Below are positions 24,392 through 33,511 of a stretch of 45,782 nt of DNA, one piece after another. Origin of the DNA: Roseburia_D sp964388945 (GTDB lineage Bacteria; Bacillota; Clostridia; Lachnospirales; Lachnospiraceae); assembly GCA_964388945.1 (NCBI GenBank), contig CAYMCM010000010.1:1-45782 (forward strand), given 5' to 3'. Positions within the stretch are counted from its first letter, which is position 1. Each line of letters begins with the position of its first letter. The position numbers were made by a program, and so were the translations under genes. The notes under the pieces were generated by a model. It was not told the origin of the DNA. It searched no databases and worked only from the letters and a program-made list of their open reading frames with translations.

Positions 24392-26301
24392 GACAGGGAT
24401 TTATCAGGGTTGCGGCGGCAACACCAAAAGTGAGCGTCGCAGATCCAGCGGAGAATGTGGAAAAAATCGTAGCACTGGCAAAAGAAGCGGCAGAAAACGG
24501 CGCGAAGATCATCGTTTTTCCGGAGCTTTGTATTACGGCATATAGCTGTGGGGATCTGTTCTTACAGGAGACACTGCTTGCGGAGGCAAAAAAAGCGCTG
24601 GTGTCCGTGGCAGAACAGACCAAAGAGATGGATGCACTTATTTTTGTCGGACTTCCTTATGAACATCTGGGGAAATTATACAATGTGGCGGCGGCGGTAA
24701 ACCGTGGACAGGTCTTAGGACTGGTGCCGAAAACATTTATTCCGAATTATGGCGAGTTTTACGAGGCGCGTCATTTCACGAAGGGTATGAAGGTGGTGGA
24801 GCGTACCCGTTTTTTACCGGATCTGGAGCTGCCGATCGGAACGAACCAGATCTTTTGCTGTGATAGTATGCCGGAGCTTCGTGTGGCGGCAGAAATCTGT
24901 GAAGATCTCTGGACGCCGCAGCCGCCGAGCATCGCACATGCATTAGCGGGTGCGAATGTGATCGTAAATCTTTCTGCCAGTGACGAGACGACGGGCAAAG
25001 ACCGTTACCGCACGGCACTGGTCGGCGGACAGTCTGCGAGACTGTTATGCGGCTATGTTTACGCAAGTGCCGGAGACGGAGAGTCCACGCAGGATGTGGT
25101 CTATTCCGGTCACAATATAATTGCGGAAAATGGTACGATCTTAAAAGAGGCAAGACGTTTTGCCAACGAGACGATATATTCAGAGTTTGATATCTTCCGT
25201 CTGAATACGGAGCGTCGGAAGATGACAACGTTTGAACAAAAACAGGAAAATTATGTAAACCATACATTCTGTTTGAAACCGGAAGAAACAGAATTGACCC
25301 GCTTTGTCGATCCGGCACCGTTTGTTCCGGGCAAAAAAGCAGACAGAGACAGGCGCTGTGAGGAGATCCTCTCGATCCAGTCCATGGGACTCAAAAAGCG
25401 TCTGGAGCACACGCACTGCAAAAATGCGGTGGTCGGTATTTCCGGAGGTTTGGATTCCACATTGGCACTTTTAGTCACGGTACGTGCGTTTGACCTGCTT
25501 GGGATGGATCACGGACAGATCACCGCAGTTACGATGCCGGGGTTTGGAACAACCGATCGTACCTATGAAAATGCAGTGAAGCTGATCCGCTGTCTTGGTG
25601 CTGAATTTCGTGAGATCAATATCAGTGATGCAGTGCGCATCCATTTTAGAGATATCGGACAAGATGAAAATGTACATGACGTTACCTATGAGAACGGGCA
25701 GGCGAGAGAACGCACACAGATTTTGATGGACATCGCAAATAAAAACGGCGGAATGGTCATCGGAACCGGAGATATGTCAGAACTTGCGCTTGGCTGGGCG
25801 ACCTATAACGGAGATCATATGTCTATGTACGGGGTAAATGCTTCCGTACCGAAGACCCTGGTGCGCCATCTTGTAAAATATTACGCGGATACTTGTGGGG
25901 AGGATGACTTAAAAGAAGTGCTTCTTGACGTGCTCGATACACCGGTCAGTCCGGAACTTTTGCCGCCGGAAAACGGAAAGATCGCACAGAAGACAGAAGA
26001 CATCGTAGGACCATACGAACTGCATGATTTTTATCTGTATTATGTTCTGCGCTTCGGCTATGCACCGTTTAAGATTTACCGGCTGGCAAAGATCGCATTT
26101 GCCGGGATATATGATAAAGAGACGGTCTTAAAATGGTTAAAAACGTTTTACCGCAGATTTTTTGCACAGCAGTTCAAACGTTCCTGTCTGCCGGACGGGC
26201 CAAAGGTAGGTAGCGTTGCGGTATCTCCGAGAGGAGATCTTAGAATGCCGAGTGATGCGGCGGCAGCAGCCTGGCAGAGGGAACTGGAAACATTAGATTA
26301 A
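24388..26301 (+). CDS. nadE: Glutamine-dependent NAD+ synthetase
   Basis: A 637-residue two-domain enzyme with a GTG start overlapping the hslO stop. It makes NAD+ from nicotinate adenine dinucleotide using ATP and ammonia from glutamine. The N-terminal nitrilase-type amidase domain has the triad E46 (VFPELCITAYSCGD), K115 (LVPKTFIPNY) and C171 (AAEICEDLW). The C-terminal synthetase domain has the PP-loop SGGLDS (352-357) and GTGDMSELALGW. The length fits the long glutamine-dependent form. A terminator follows immediately. Confidence 0.96.
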   Translation: MRQGFIRVAAATPKVSVADPAENVEKIVALAKEAAENGAKIIVFPELCITAYSCGDLFLQETLLAEAKKALVSVAEQTKEMDALIFVGLPYEHLGKLYNVAAAVNRGQVLGLVPKTFIPNYGEFYEARHFTKGMKVVERTRFLPDLELPIGTNQIFCCDSMPELRVAAEICEDLWTPQPPSIAHALAGANVIVNLSASDETTGKDRYRTALVGGQSARLLCGYVYASAGDGESTQDVVYSGHNIIAENGTILKEARRFANETIYSEFDIFRLNTERRKMTTFEQKQENYVNHTFCLKPEETELTRFVDPAPFVPGKKADRDRRCEEILSIQSMGLKKRLEHTHCKNAVVGISGGLDSTLALLVTVRAFDLLGMDHGQITAVTMPGFGTTDRTYENAVKLIRCLGAEFREINISDAVRIHFRDIGQDENVHDVTYENGQARERTQILMDIANKNGGMVIGTGDMSELALGWATYNGDHMSMYGVNASVPKTLVRHLVKYYADTCGEDDLKEVLLDVLDTPVSPELLPPENGKIAQKTEDIVGPYELHDFYLYYVLRFGYAPFKIYRLAKIAFAGIYDKETVLKWLKTFYRRFFAQQFKRSCLPDGPKVGSVAVSPRGDLRMPSDAAAAAWQRELETLD

Positions 26302-26312
26302 AAAAGAGTCAA

Positions 26313-26346
26313 AAAAGGGGATATTCCAAAGCGGAATATCCCTTTT
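26313..26346. terminator. Bidirectional intrinsic terminator between nadE and the PAP2 gene
   Basis: An A-rich GGGGATATTCC arm pairs with GGAATATCCC followed by TTTT, with the loop AAAGC. It lies between two convergent genes and can serve both. Confidence 0.88.
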
Positions 26347-26358
26347 GTCAATATTTTA

Positions 26359-27039
26359 TTAAGGAAGCTGCTCCTGCAGTACCTGATCGTCTGCTTTTTG
26401 AAATGCATGGCCGTAGATTACAGAATGTGTGACTGCGGCAAGGACAAAAGCGGTAATCACATCAAATACGGAATGCTGTTTTAAAAACATGGTAGCGAGG
26501 ATGATGCTGACCATCAGTACAAAAGAGAGTCTGCGGACTCCTTTCTTATTTTTGAAGCATTCGCTGTTTGTAATGGCAATATGTACACCAAGAGAATTAT
26601 ATACATGAATGCTTGGAAACAGATTGGTCGGCGTATCGGTCGAGTACAGCCATTTCACGAGCTCCACACAGATATTATCTCTGGCAAAAGTGGTCGGGCG
26701 CAGATACTGACCGTTCGGATAGATCGTGGAAATGATCAAAAAAACAGTCATCCCGGTAAAGAGGAATGCACATAACTTATACCAGTCGGTCGTACTGTGA
26801 AAAAAGAAGTAAGCCATTGCGCATGCAATATAAAAAAACCACAGAAAATAAGGGATGACGAAAAATTCGATAAATGGGATATAATCGTCGATCGCCATAT
26901 GAATAACGTTGAAATGAACCGTCACCTTTTTTTCGAGGTACCAAAACCATGGCAGATAAATCAGAAAATAAAGTAAAAGCAGTCCGTGCTTATATTTCTG
27001 AAACCATGCCATAAAACGTTCTTTTGATAAGGTTTTCAT
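26359..27039 (-). CDS. PAP2-family membrane phosphatase
   Basis: 226 residues from the ATG at 27039 (MKTLSKERF), with AAAGGA upstream on the minus strand. It has about five to six membrane segments. The PAP2 signature is present in three parts: YPNGQYLRP (C1-like, arginine), LFPSIHVY (C2, PSxH) and KQHSVFDVITAF (C3, H and D). In this C3 motif a lysine stands where many members have serine-arginine. The family removes phosphate from lipid phosphates or pyrophosphates; this layout is close to the inositol-phosphotransferase-like group, and the substrate is unknown. It has its own promoter. Confidence 0.85.
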   Translation of the reverse strand: MKTLSKERFMAWFQKYKHGLLLLYFLIYLPWFWYLEKKVTVHFNVIHMAIDDYIPFIEFFVIPYFLWFFYIACAMAYFFFHSTTDWYKLCAFLFTGMTVFLIISTIYPNGQYLRPTTFARDNICVELVKWLYSTDTPTNLFPSIHVYNSLGVHIAITNSECFKNKKGVRRLSFVLMVSIILATMFLKQHSVFDVITAFVLAAVTHSVIYGHAFQKADDQVLQEQLP

Positions 27040-27084
27040 AAAAACACCAGTCCTTTTCTTCAATCGAATCGTATCTAAATTGGC

Positions 27085-27113
27085 ATTATAGCATAAGAAA
27101 AAAGAAAGAACAA
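27085..27113 (-). promoter_or_regulatory. Predicted promoter for the PAP2 gene
   Basis: On the minus strand, TTGTTC (27113-27108), a 17-base spacer ending TGC (extended -10), then TATAAT (27090-27085). Confidence 0.65.
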
Positions 27114-27169
27114 TTCTTTTCAAATTATTTTAATAAATTTTAAGAAAATATTACAATTACACGAAAACG

Positions 27170-27199
27170 TTGACAATGGATTTGGAAAGATTATATGAT
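27170..27199 (+). promoter_or_regulatory. Predicted promoter for the L,D-transpeptidase gene
   Basis: TTGACA (27170-27175), an 18-base spacer, then TATGAT (27194-27199), 47 bases before the ATG and divergent from the PAP2 promoter. Confidence 0.6.
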
Positions 27200-27246
27200 A
27201 GAGAATGTTTGAGTATATAAGATGAAAGAAAAAAGAGGCAGAAATT

Positions 27247-28881
27247 ATGAAAAAAGAGAAGCGGAAAAGTGGGAAAAAGCAGATTGCCCTGATCGCGGCA
27301 GGCGTTGTGACCAGTTTGCTGGTTGTGGTATATCTGGCGTTTGCTTTTTATTTTCACAGTCATTTCCTGTTCCATACAAAGATCAATGGTACCGACAGTT
27401 CGCGGGCAACCGTTTTGGAGGTGGAAGACAAGATCAGGAGTGAGATCGATGGTTACACACTTTCTATAGTGGAACGTGATGGAAAAACAGAGACAATAAA
27501 CGGAAGAGACATATCCATTGCACCGCAGTTTGATGGCAGTCTGGAAGAATGCTTAAAAGAGCAGAATGCGTTCGGATGGATTGTTTCTTTATTTAAAAAG
27601 TCCGAGTACAGTATTGATACAATGGTATCCTATGATACGGATGAACTTTCGGAGGTCATGGCAGAATTGGACTGCATGGACAGTGAAAAACAGGAGGCAC
27701 CAAAAAACGCACAGATCTCGGATTATACAGTGATGGATGGATATACAGTGATCCCGGCGGAATACGGAACGACAGTCAATGAAGAGACTTTTGGAGAAGC
27801 GGTGCATCGCGCGATCACAAATCTGAATGATAAAATGTCATTGGAGGAAAATGGCTGTTACATAGATCCGGAGATCACAGAGGAGGATGAACGCTTAAAC
27901 GAGGCAGTAACTACACTCAATCAGTATGCCGGAGCAAAGATTACTTATGATTTCGGAGACAAAAAAGAGGTTCTTGATGCGTCTGCGATCACAGACTGGC
28001 TTACGGTGTCTGACGATATGACGGTGAATGTGGACGAGGAAAAAATATCCTCCTATGTAAAATCTCTTGCGGCGTCTTACAATACTGCAGGACATGATAA
28101 GACGTTGACTATGACAGGCGGAGGAACGGTGACGGTTCCGGGCGGAAGTTACGGTTGGAAGATCGATCAGGCAGCAGAGCGTGAGAAACTTCTTTCTGAT
28201 ATCAAGAGCGGAGAAGCTGTAGAACGTGAACCGGAATATTCCCAGCGTGCAAACAGTCACGGGGCAAATGATTTCGGAAACACCTATGTGGAGATCAATC
28301 TGACCGCACAGCACCTTTACTTTTACAAAAACGGTGCGCTTGTGGTAAGTACCGATTTTGTGTCGGGAAAAGTGGCGGCAGGCAATGATACGCCGACCGG
28401 AGCATATTTTATCAACAGCAGGGAAACGAACCGTACTCTGCGGGGAGAGGATTATGAATCCTTTGTAAATTACTGGATGCCGTTTAATGGCGGTATCGGT
28501 ATGCATGATGCGACATGGAGAAGCTCGTTTGGCGGAGAGATCTATCTGCGCGGCGGTTCTCATGGCTGTATCAACCTTCCGGTCAGTGCAGCGAAGAAGA
28601 TTTTTGAGAATATTGAAGTCGGGGATGCAGTGCTGGTATATCGGACGGAACCGGTGCCGGATGTGTCCGCACCGCAGGTGACACCGGAAACGATTATTTC
28701 TGAGATCGACAGCATTGGACCGGTTACACTTGAGAGTGCGACGATCATGGCAACGATCCGGAATCAGTATAATGCACTCTCTGATGCAGACAAGGCAAGA
28801 GTGACCAACTACGATACACTTGTGGCAGATGAAGCAGCGCTGGCAGCACTTCAGGCAGGCGGAGGAGAGCCACAGCAGTAA
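27247..28881 (+). CDS. L,D-transpeptidase (YkuD family) with membrane anchor
   Basis: A 544-residue protein. An N-terminal transmembrane anchor (about residues 12-35, after KKEKRKSGKKQ) places the rest outside. Residues about 60-330 hold two copies of a putative peptidoglycan-binding module (PG_binding_4-like; YTLSIVERDGKTETINGRDI and later YDFGDKKEVLDASAITDWL). The YkuD domain (about 345-460) carries the catalytic SHGCIN with H439 and C441, plus GMHDATWR upstream. Such enzymes form 3-3 peptidoglycan cross-links or attach proteins. The last 60 residues (ISEIDSIGPVTLESATIMATIRNQYNAL) are a helical module seen in clostridial surface proteins, then a Gly/Gln tail. It is monocistronic. Confidence 0.9.
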   Translation: MKKEKRKSGKKQIALIAAGVVTSLLVVVYLAFAFYFHSHFLFHTKINGTDSSRATVLEVEDKIRSEIDGYTLSIVERDGKTETINGRDISIAPQFDGSLEECLKEQNAFGWIVSLFKKSEYSIDTMVSYDTDELSEVMAELDCMDSEKQEAPKNAQISDYTVMDGYTVIPAEYGTTVNEETFGEAVHRAITNLNDKMSLEENGCYIDPEITEEDERLNEAVTTLNQYAGAKITYDFGDKKEVLDASAITDWLTVSDDMTVNVDEEKISSYVKSLAASYNTAGHDKTLTMTGGGTVTVPGGSYGWKIDQAAEREKLLSDIKSGEAVEREPEYSQRANSHGANDFGNTYVEINLTAQHLYFYKNGALVVSTDFVSGKVAAGNDTPTGAYFINSRETNRTLRGEDYESFVNYWMPFNGGIGMHDATWRSSFGGEIYLRGGSHGCINLPVSAAKKIFENIEVGDAVLVYRTEPVPDVSAPQVTPETIISEIDSIGPVTLESATIMATIRNQYNALSDADKARVTNYDTLVADEAALAALQAGGGEPQQ

Positions 28882-28918
28882 AAGAATAAAAATATCCAGA
28901 TGGGATGAAGTATAAACG

Positions 28919-28972
28919 CGGACACTGTCAGATACCGAAAAGAGGTAACGGGGCAGTGTCCGTACTTTTGTT
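28919..28972 (+). terminator. Intrinsic terminator after the L,D-transpeptidase gene
   Basis: CGGACACTG (28919-28927) pairs with CAGTGTCCG (28954-28962), with an inner TACC/GGTA stem, then TACTTTTGTTT. Confidence 0.88.
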
Positions 28973-29017
28973 TATATGTTATATATTGGAAGAAAAACGG
29001 GAGAAAAATTGGGCACA

Positions 29018-29046
29018 TTGACAAGCGCAGAAGAAAAAATTATACT
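29018..29046 (+). promoter_or_regulatory. Predicted promoter for the AraC-family regulator
   Basis: TTGACA (29018-29023), exactly 17 bases, then TATACT (29041-29046). It is one of the best consensus matches in the window. Confidence 0.75.
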
Positions 29047-29114
29047 GATAACAAAGAAATGTTACATAACCGGATCATGAAACAATATGAAAAAGGACAT
29101 ACAGGAGAAGGACT

Positions 29115-30050
29115 ATGGGAAGAAAAAAGAAAGACACGATCGAACTGCGTTATTACGATATTCCGCAGAAAGAATTCGTTTTGGCACTGCTTGGAGAGGA
29201 GTGGATCCGCGAATACGGAAATGGGGTTACACGTCTGCATTTTCATAATATGATGGAGATCGGATATTGCAGGGACGGCAGAGGTGAAATGACGTTAGAT
29301 GATGAGATGGTGGAGTACGATAAAGAAATGCTTTGCGTGATACCAAAGAATTATCCGCATACGACAGACAGTGAGCCGGGACACAAAAGTTATTGGGAGT
29401 ACCTGTATTTTGATCCGGAGACGATCCTTCGGAATATGTATCCGGATAATGAACTTTATCAGAGCAAGCTGCTTCGGCTGATCAACCGGAAAGCAAACTG
29501 CCTGCGGGCAAGAGAGTGCCCGCAGCTTGTCACTATCGTACTTACGATCATGGAAGAGATGCGGACGAAACAGGAGTTTTACACCGATACGGTGAATGCA
29601 CTTGCGGCAGCTCTGCTTCTTGAGATTGCAAGACTCAACTGCGATAAGACCGAGGAACTGTATGATGCGAGGAGACCGGGAGTTTCCCAGATCAAGAATG
29701 CACTTGATTATATCAGCACAGGGTTTCGGGAAAGCATACGGATCGAGATGCTTGCGGAGAAGTGCAACATGAGTGAGACACATTTCCGCAGACTGTTTGT
29801 GGAATATATGAACATGACACCGGTGGATTATATTAATATGATACGGGTGCAGATGGCGTGTGAACTGATGAAAAAGACGAATGATTCGATGGATGAGATT
29901 GCGATGAAAGTCGGGTTTGCGACAACGTCCACGTTTAATCGTAATTTCAAACGGATCGTTGGAACAACGCCTTATCAGTGGAAGAAAAATCCCGAAAATT
30001 ACGAGAGCAAACTGCTTTCGTTTCATATTTCTGCCGAAAAAGGATGGTAG
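29115..30050 (+). CDS. AraC-family transcriptional regulator
   Basis: A 311-residue protein. The N-terminal half is a cupin-like sensor domain (RLHFHNMMEIGYCRDGRGEMTLDDEMVEYDKEMLCVIPKNYPHT). The C-terminal 100 residues are the double helix-turn-helix: SIRIEMLAEKCNMSETHFRRLFVEYM and SMDEIAMKVGFATTSTFNRNFKRIVGTTPYQWKK. It sits directly upstream of a sugar ABC transporter, so it probably activates it in response to a sugar, by inference. GAAAATGCAC direct repeats begin at its stop codon and may be its binding sites. The ribosome site AGGAGAAGG lies just before the ATG. Confidence 0.9.
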   Translation: MGRKKKDTIELRYYDIPQKEFVLALLGEEWIREYGNGVTRLHFHNMMEIGYCRDGRGEMTLDDEMVEYDKEMLCVIPKNYPHTTDSEPGHKSYWEYLYFDPETILRNMYPDNELYQSKLLRLINRKANCLRARECPQLVTIVLTIMEEMRTKQEFYTDTVNALAAALLLEIARLNCDKTEELYDARRPGVSQIKNALDYISTGFRESIRIEMLAEKCNMSETHFRRLFVEYMNMTPVDYINMIRVQMACELMKKTNDSMDEIAMKVGFATTSTFNRNFKRIVGTTPYQWKKNPENYESKLLSFHISAEKGW

Positions 30051-30108
30051 AAAATGCACTTATTTTATAATGTGGTTGAAAATGCACGTTTTACAGATGG
30101 TTCTGCAC
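30050..30108 (+). promoter_or_regulatory. Direct repeats, putative AraC-regulator operator
   Basis: GAAAATGCAC occurs at 30050-30059 and 30078-30087, and a third TGCAC at 30104-30108. The spacings are 28 and 21 bases. The last copy ends 22 bases before the -10 of the transporter promoter, a position suited to an activator. Confidence 0.5.
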
Positions 30109-30126
30109 ACTACAAACAGGTACTAT

Positions 30127-30136
30127 TTGGTATAAT
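30127..30136 (+). promoter_or_regulatory. Extended -10 promoter of the sugar transporter operon
   Basis: TTTGGTATAAT contains an extended -10 (TGG then TATAAT at 30131-30136) with no good -35, as expected for an activator-dependent promoter. The leader to the ATG is about 105 bases. Confidence 0.6.
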
Positions 30137-30246
30137 ACACATATAATGAAAGGCAGAAAGAAATAAAGTGTACAAATTACACAAATGAAAAAAGGGGTGA
30201 TTTCAAACTGTCGTCATTATAAATAAACGATTGGGAGGAAAAAACT

Positions 30247-31590
30247 ATGAAAAAGAAAATCGTATCACTTATGCTGGTATCAGCAATGGCAGTTTCTATG
30301 GCAGCCTGCGGAAGCTCAGACAGCTCCGGCTCCACAAGCACATCAGGGGATTCTGCTTCGGGATCTTCCACAGAGTCCGCAGCAGCAAGCGGTGATGAAA
30401 ATACACTTACCGTATGGTGCTGGGATCCGGCGTTCAACATTTTCGCAATGAACGAAGCAGCAAAAGTATACCAGAAAGATCATCCGGATGTTACCGTAAA
30501 TGTTGTTGAGACACCTTGGGATGATGTTCAGACTAAGCTTACAACAGCAGCTACCTCTGGTGATCTTAGTACATTACCGGATATCCTGTTGATGCAGGAC
30601 AATGCATTCCAGAAAAACGTAATCAGTTATCCGGATGCATTTTCAGATATGACAGACAGCGGAATTGATTTTTCAGAGTTTGCAGAAGGAAAAACAGCAT
30701 ATTCTGTAGTAGACGGAAAGAATTACGGTGTTCCGTTTGATAACGGCGCAGTTGTCGGATGCTATCGTACCGATCTGCTGGAACAGGCAGGACTTACCGT
30801 AGATGACTTTACGGATATTACATGGGATCAGTACATAGAAAACGGAAAGAAAGTATTAGAAGCAACGGGCAAGCCGTTGATCTCCATGCAGGCAGGCGAA
30901 TGTGACCTGATCATGATGATGCTTCAGTCTGCAGGTTCTTCACTCTTTAATGAAGACGGGACAGCAAACATTGTAAATAACGATGTATTAAAAGAGGTTG
31001 CAGAGACCTATAAAGATATGAAAGACAGCGGTGTTCTCATCGAAGTAAACAGCTGGGATGAGTATGTAGGTTCTATCACAAATGGTGATGTTGCAGGAAC
31101 CATTAACGGATGCTGGATCATGGCTTCCATTCAGACAGCAGAAGATCAGTCAGGAAACTGGGCAATTACTAATATACCGAGACTGGTTGATTCCGCAGAT
31201 GCGACCAACTACTCCAACAACGGCGGATCATCTTGGGCTGTAACAGCTAACTGCAAGAACAAAGATCTTGCATATGATTTCCTTGCAAGCACATTTGCAG
31301 GAAGTACAGAACTTTATGACAACATCCTTTCCTGTGGCGCGATCGCAACATGGGCACCGGCTGGCGGTACAGATGCATATGCAGAGCCGAGCGAGTTCTT
31401 TGGCGGCGATGCAGTATCTGCTAAGATCGTAGAATTTGCTACAAAGGTACCGTCCAATATTACGGGTGTTTACTACTATGAAGGCCGTGATGCAGTTGCT
31501 ACTGCTATCACAAACGTAATTGCGGGATCTGACATTGATACCGAGCTTCAGACAGCAGAAGACACAGTAAACTTTAATATGGGTCAGTAA
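30247..31590 (+). CDS. Sugar ABC transporter substrate-binding lipoprotein (CUT1 type)
   Basis: A 447-residue protein. A lipoprotein signal with AAC at C21 is followed by a Ser/Gly/Thr-rich linker (22-55), then a family 1 solute-binding fold (ENTLTVWCWDPAFNIFAMNEAAKVYQKDHPDV...VNVVETPWDD). It is anchored outside the membrane and delivers a sugar to the two permeases encoded next. A beta-galactoside such as lactose or a galacto-oligosaccharide is likely from the neighbouring GH2 and GH42 genes, by inference. A terminator between this gene and the permeases should give an excess of binding protein. The ribosome site is GGGAGGAA. Confidence 0.93.
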   Translation: MKKKIVSLMLVSAMAVSMAACGSSDSSGSTSTSGDSASGSSTESAAASGDENTLTVWCWDPAFNIFAMNEAAKVYQKDHPDVTVNVVETPWDDVQTKLTTAATSGDLSTLPDILLMQDNAFQKNVISYPDAFSDMTDSGIDFSEFAEGKTAYSVVDGKNYGVPFDNGAVVGCYRTDLLEQAGLTVDDFTDITWDQYIENGKKVLEATGKPLISMQAGECDLIMMMLQSAGSSLFNEDGTANIVNNDVLKEVAETYKDMKDSGVLIEVNSWDEYVGSITNGDVAGTINGCWIMASIQTAEDQSGNWAITNIPRLVDSADATNYSNNGGSSWAVTANCKNKDLAYDFLASTFAGSTELYDNILSCGAIATWAPAGGTDAYAEPSEFFGGDAVSAKIVEFATKVPSNITGVYYYEGRDAVATAITNVIAGSDIDTELQTAEDTVNFNMGQ

Positions 31591-31602
31591 TACTGATATC
31601 AG

Positions 31603-31643
31603 AAGGGGAGAACGGTTTTTACCGGCTGTTCTCCCTTTTTCTT
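31603..31643 (+). terminator. Intra-operon terminator between binding protein and permease genes
   Basis: GGGAGAAC (31606-31613) pairs with GTTCTCCC (31628-31635), with an inner GGT/ACC, and is followed by TTTTT. Partial read-through would allow high binding-protein and low permease expression. Confidence 0.85.
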
Positions 31644-31684
31644 CCAAAAACAACTTGCGAAGACGCAAAAAGGAGGGAGTTTCC

Positions 31685-32578
31685 TTGAGTAAGCCATCAA
31701 GAAAAATGTCATTGGATAAAAGAAATAATCTGACCGGATGGGCATTTTTGACACCGGCAGCATTGCTGATTCTGGTAATGAGTTTTGTGCCCATGGTAAA
31801 GGCATTCATTTTGTCTTTCCAGACAGGCGTAGGGGCGGCAATGAAACCCTGCGGCATTTCAAATTACACACGAATGTTCAAGGATACTGTATTTATGCAG
31901 TCCGTTAAAAATACATTTTTTTACCTGATCATTCAGGTACCGGTTATGTTGATTTTGGCGCTTATTCTGGCTTCAATCTTAAACAACCGGAACTTAAGAT
32001 TTAAAGGACTGTTCCGTACCATGATCTTTTTACCGTGTGCGACTTCACTGGTAGCTTATGCAACCATTTTCCGTACGCTGTTTGCAAACAATGGTATCAT
32101 CAACCTTGCATTGATGAAAATCGGTATTTTAGATGCACCATATTCGTTCCTGACACATCCGACCAGTGCGAAGATCGTTATCATCATAGGTCTTCTCTGG
32201 AGATGGACGGGTTACAACATGGTATTTTATCTGTCCGGACTGCAGAACATTGAATATTCCGTATATGAAGCGGCAAAGATCGATGGAGCGTCTCCGATGC
32301 AGACATTCTTCAAGATCACAGCTCCGCTTTTAAAACCGACGATTCTTCTTACAGCGATCATGTCTACCAACGGTACACTGCAGTTGTTTGATGAATCTGT
32401 AAACCTGACAGACGGTGGTCCTGCAAATGCATCGATCACGATGTCTCATTATATTTACAATATGTCCTTTAAATATGTGCCGAATTTCGGATATGCGGCA
32501 GCAATGTCGTTCTTTATCCTGATATTGGTTGCTATTTTAGCATTTATTCAGATGAAAGTAGGTGACAAACGTGACTAA
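31685..32578 (+). CDS. Sugar ABC transporter permease (MalF-like)
   Basis: 297 residues from a TTG start at 31685, chosen because AAGGAGGGA (31670-31678) is six bases upstream; the frame is open to 31655 but without such a site. There are six membrane segments, and the cytoplasmic EAA loop EAAKIDGASPMQTFFKITAPLL, which docks onto the ATPase, is intact. It is the first of two permease subunits of a CUT1 importer; the next permease starts inside its last 8 bases. No ATPase gene is present in the window. Confidence 0.92.
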   Translation: MSKPSRKMSLDKRNNLTGWAFLTPAALLILVMSFVPMVKAFILSFQTGVGAAMKPCGISNYTRMFKDTVFMQSVKNTFFYLIIQVPVMLILALILASILNNRNLRFKGLFRTMIFLPCATSLVAYATIFRTLFANNGIINLALMKIGILDAPYSFLTHPTSAKIVIIIGLLWRWTGYNMVFYLSGLQNIEYSVYEAAKIDGASPMQTFFKITAPLLKPTILLTAIMSTNGTLQLFDESVNLTDGGPANASITMSHYIYNMSFKYVPNFGYAAAMSFFILILVAILAFIQMKVGDKRD

Positions 32579-33377
32579 AGGTAGAAAATTTGCAATGTAT
32601 GCATTCTTATGTATCGTGTCCTTTATATCCGTTTTTCCGTTATACTGGATGGTAGCAGCAGCTACGAACAAGAGTGTGGATGTCACACGCGGACGTCTTA
32701 TACCGGGCACGTATCTGATTGAAAACTTTAAAAACCTGGTGGCTTCCCAGAACATTGCACGGGCACTTGGAAACTCATTTAAATATGCGATCATTCTGAC
32801 ACTGGTATCTTTGGTCATTTGTTCTCTGGCAGGATACGGATTTGAGATCTTTCATGACAAAGGAAAAGATTTGGTAATGAACATCATCCTTCTGGCAATG
32901 ATGGTTCCGTTTGTTGCAACATTGATTCCGTTGTTCCAGATGTTTTCTAAGGCTGGATGGTTAAATTCCACGGTCGGATTTGTTCTTCCGACGATCTCTA
33001 CACCATTCCTTATCATGATGTTCCGTCAGAGCGCACGTTCTTTCCCGCATGATATTATCGAAGCGGCAAGAATTGACGGATTGTCCGAACTGCGCATCTT
33101 TTTCCAGATGTTCATTCCGACAATGAAGTCCACTTATGCGGCTGCCATGACGATCACATTCATGAATGCATGGAACAGTTACCTGTGGCCGAAGGTTATT
33201 ATGACAGATGAAAAGAGTGTTACAATGCCGATGGTTGTAGCAAACCTGACGCAGGGTTATGTTACGGATTATGGTATGCTGATGCTTGCCGTACTGATCT
33301 GTACACTGCCAACAGCGATCATATTCTTCTGTCTGCAGAAATCTTTCGCAGAAGGTATCACCGGTGCTGTGAAGTAA
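32571..33377 (+). CDS. Sugar ABC transporter permease (MalG-like)
   Basis: 268 residues from GTG 32571, preceded by AGGTGA five bases upstream; an in-frame GTG at 32562 overlaps that ribosome site. There are six membrane segments, and the EAA loop is EAARIDGLSELRIFFQMFIPTM. It pairs with the upstream permease, whose stop codon overlaps this start by 8 bases (GTGACTAA), so the two are translationally coupled in equal amounts. The ATPase is likely a shared MsiK/MsmX-type protein encoded elsewhere. Confidence 0.92.
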   Translation: MTKGRKFAMYAFLCIVSFISVFPLYWMVAAATNKSVDVTRGRLIPGTYLIENFKNLVASQNIARALGNSFKYAIILTLVSLVICSLAGYGFEIFHDKGKDLVMNIILLAMMVPFVATLIPLFQMFSKAGWLNSTVGFVLPTISTPFLIMMFRQSARSFPHDIIEAARIDGLSELRIFFQMFIPTMKSTYAAAMTITFMNAWNSYLWPKVIMTDEKSVTMPMVVANLTQGYVTDYGMLMLAVLICTLPTAIIFFCLQKSFAEGITGAVK

Positions 33378-33423
33378 AATAAAAAGTAAGCAGCGCATAG
33401 AAAGTGCGAAATATGAAAAACAG

Positions 33424-33480
33424 AGGCTGTCTCAAATATGTGAAGAAATTATTTCTCGTGTATTGGGGCAGCCTTTTTAA
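33424..33480 (+). terminator. Terminator between permease and lacZ genes
   Basis: AGGCTG (33424-33429) pairs with CAGCCT (33469-33474), extended through TCTCAA/TTGGGG with wobbles and an inner AGAAAT/ATTTCT, then TTTTT. It lies 34 bases before the lacZ start, so lacZ depends on read-through or another promoter. Confidence 0.8.
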
Positions 33481-33511
33481 AAACAAGAAGAAGATGGAGG
33501 TTCAAAAAAGT

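Noticed and set aside
33404..33511. N-terminal extension of the lacZ frame (36 codons)
   Set aside because: It runs through a terminator hairpin and has no ribosome site; GGAGG fits the ATG at 33512.
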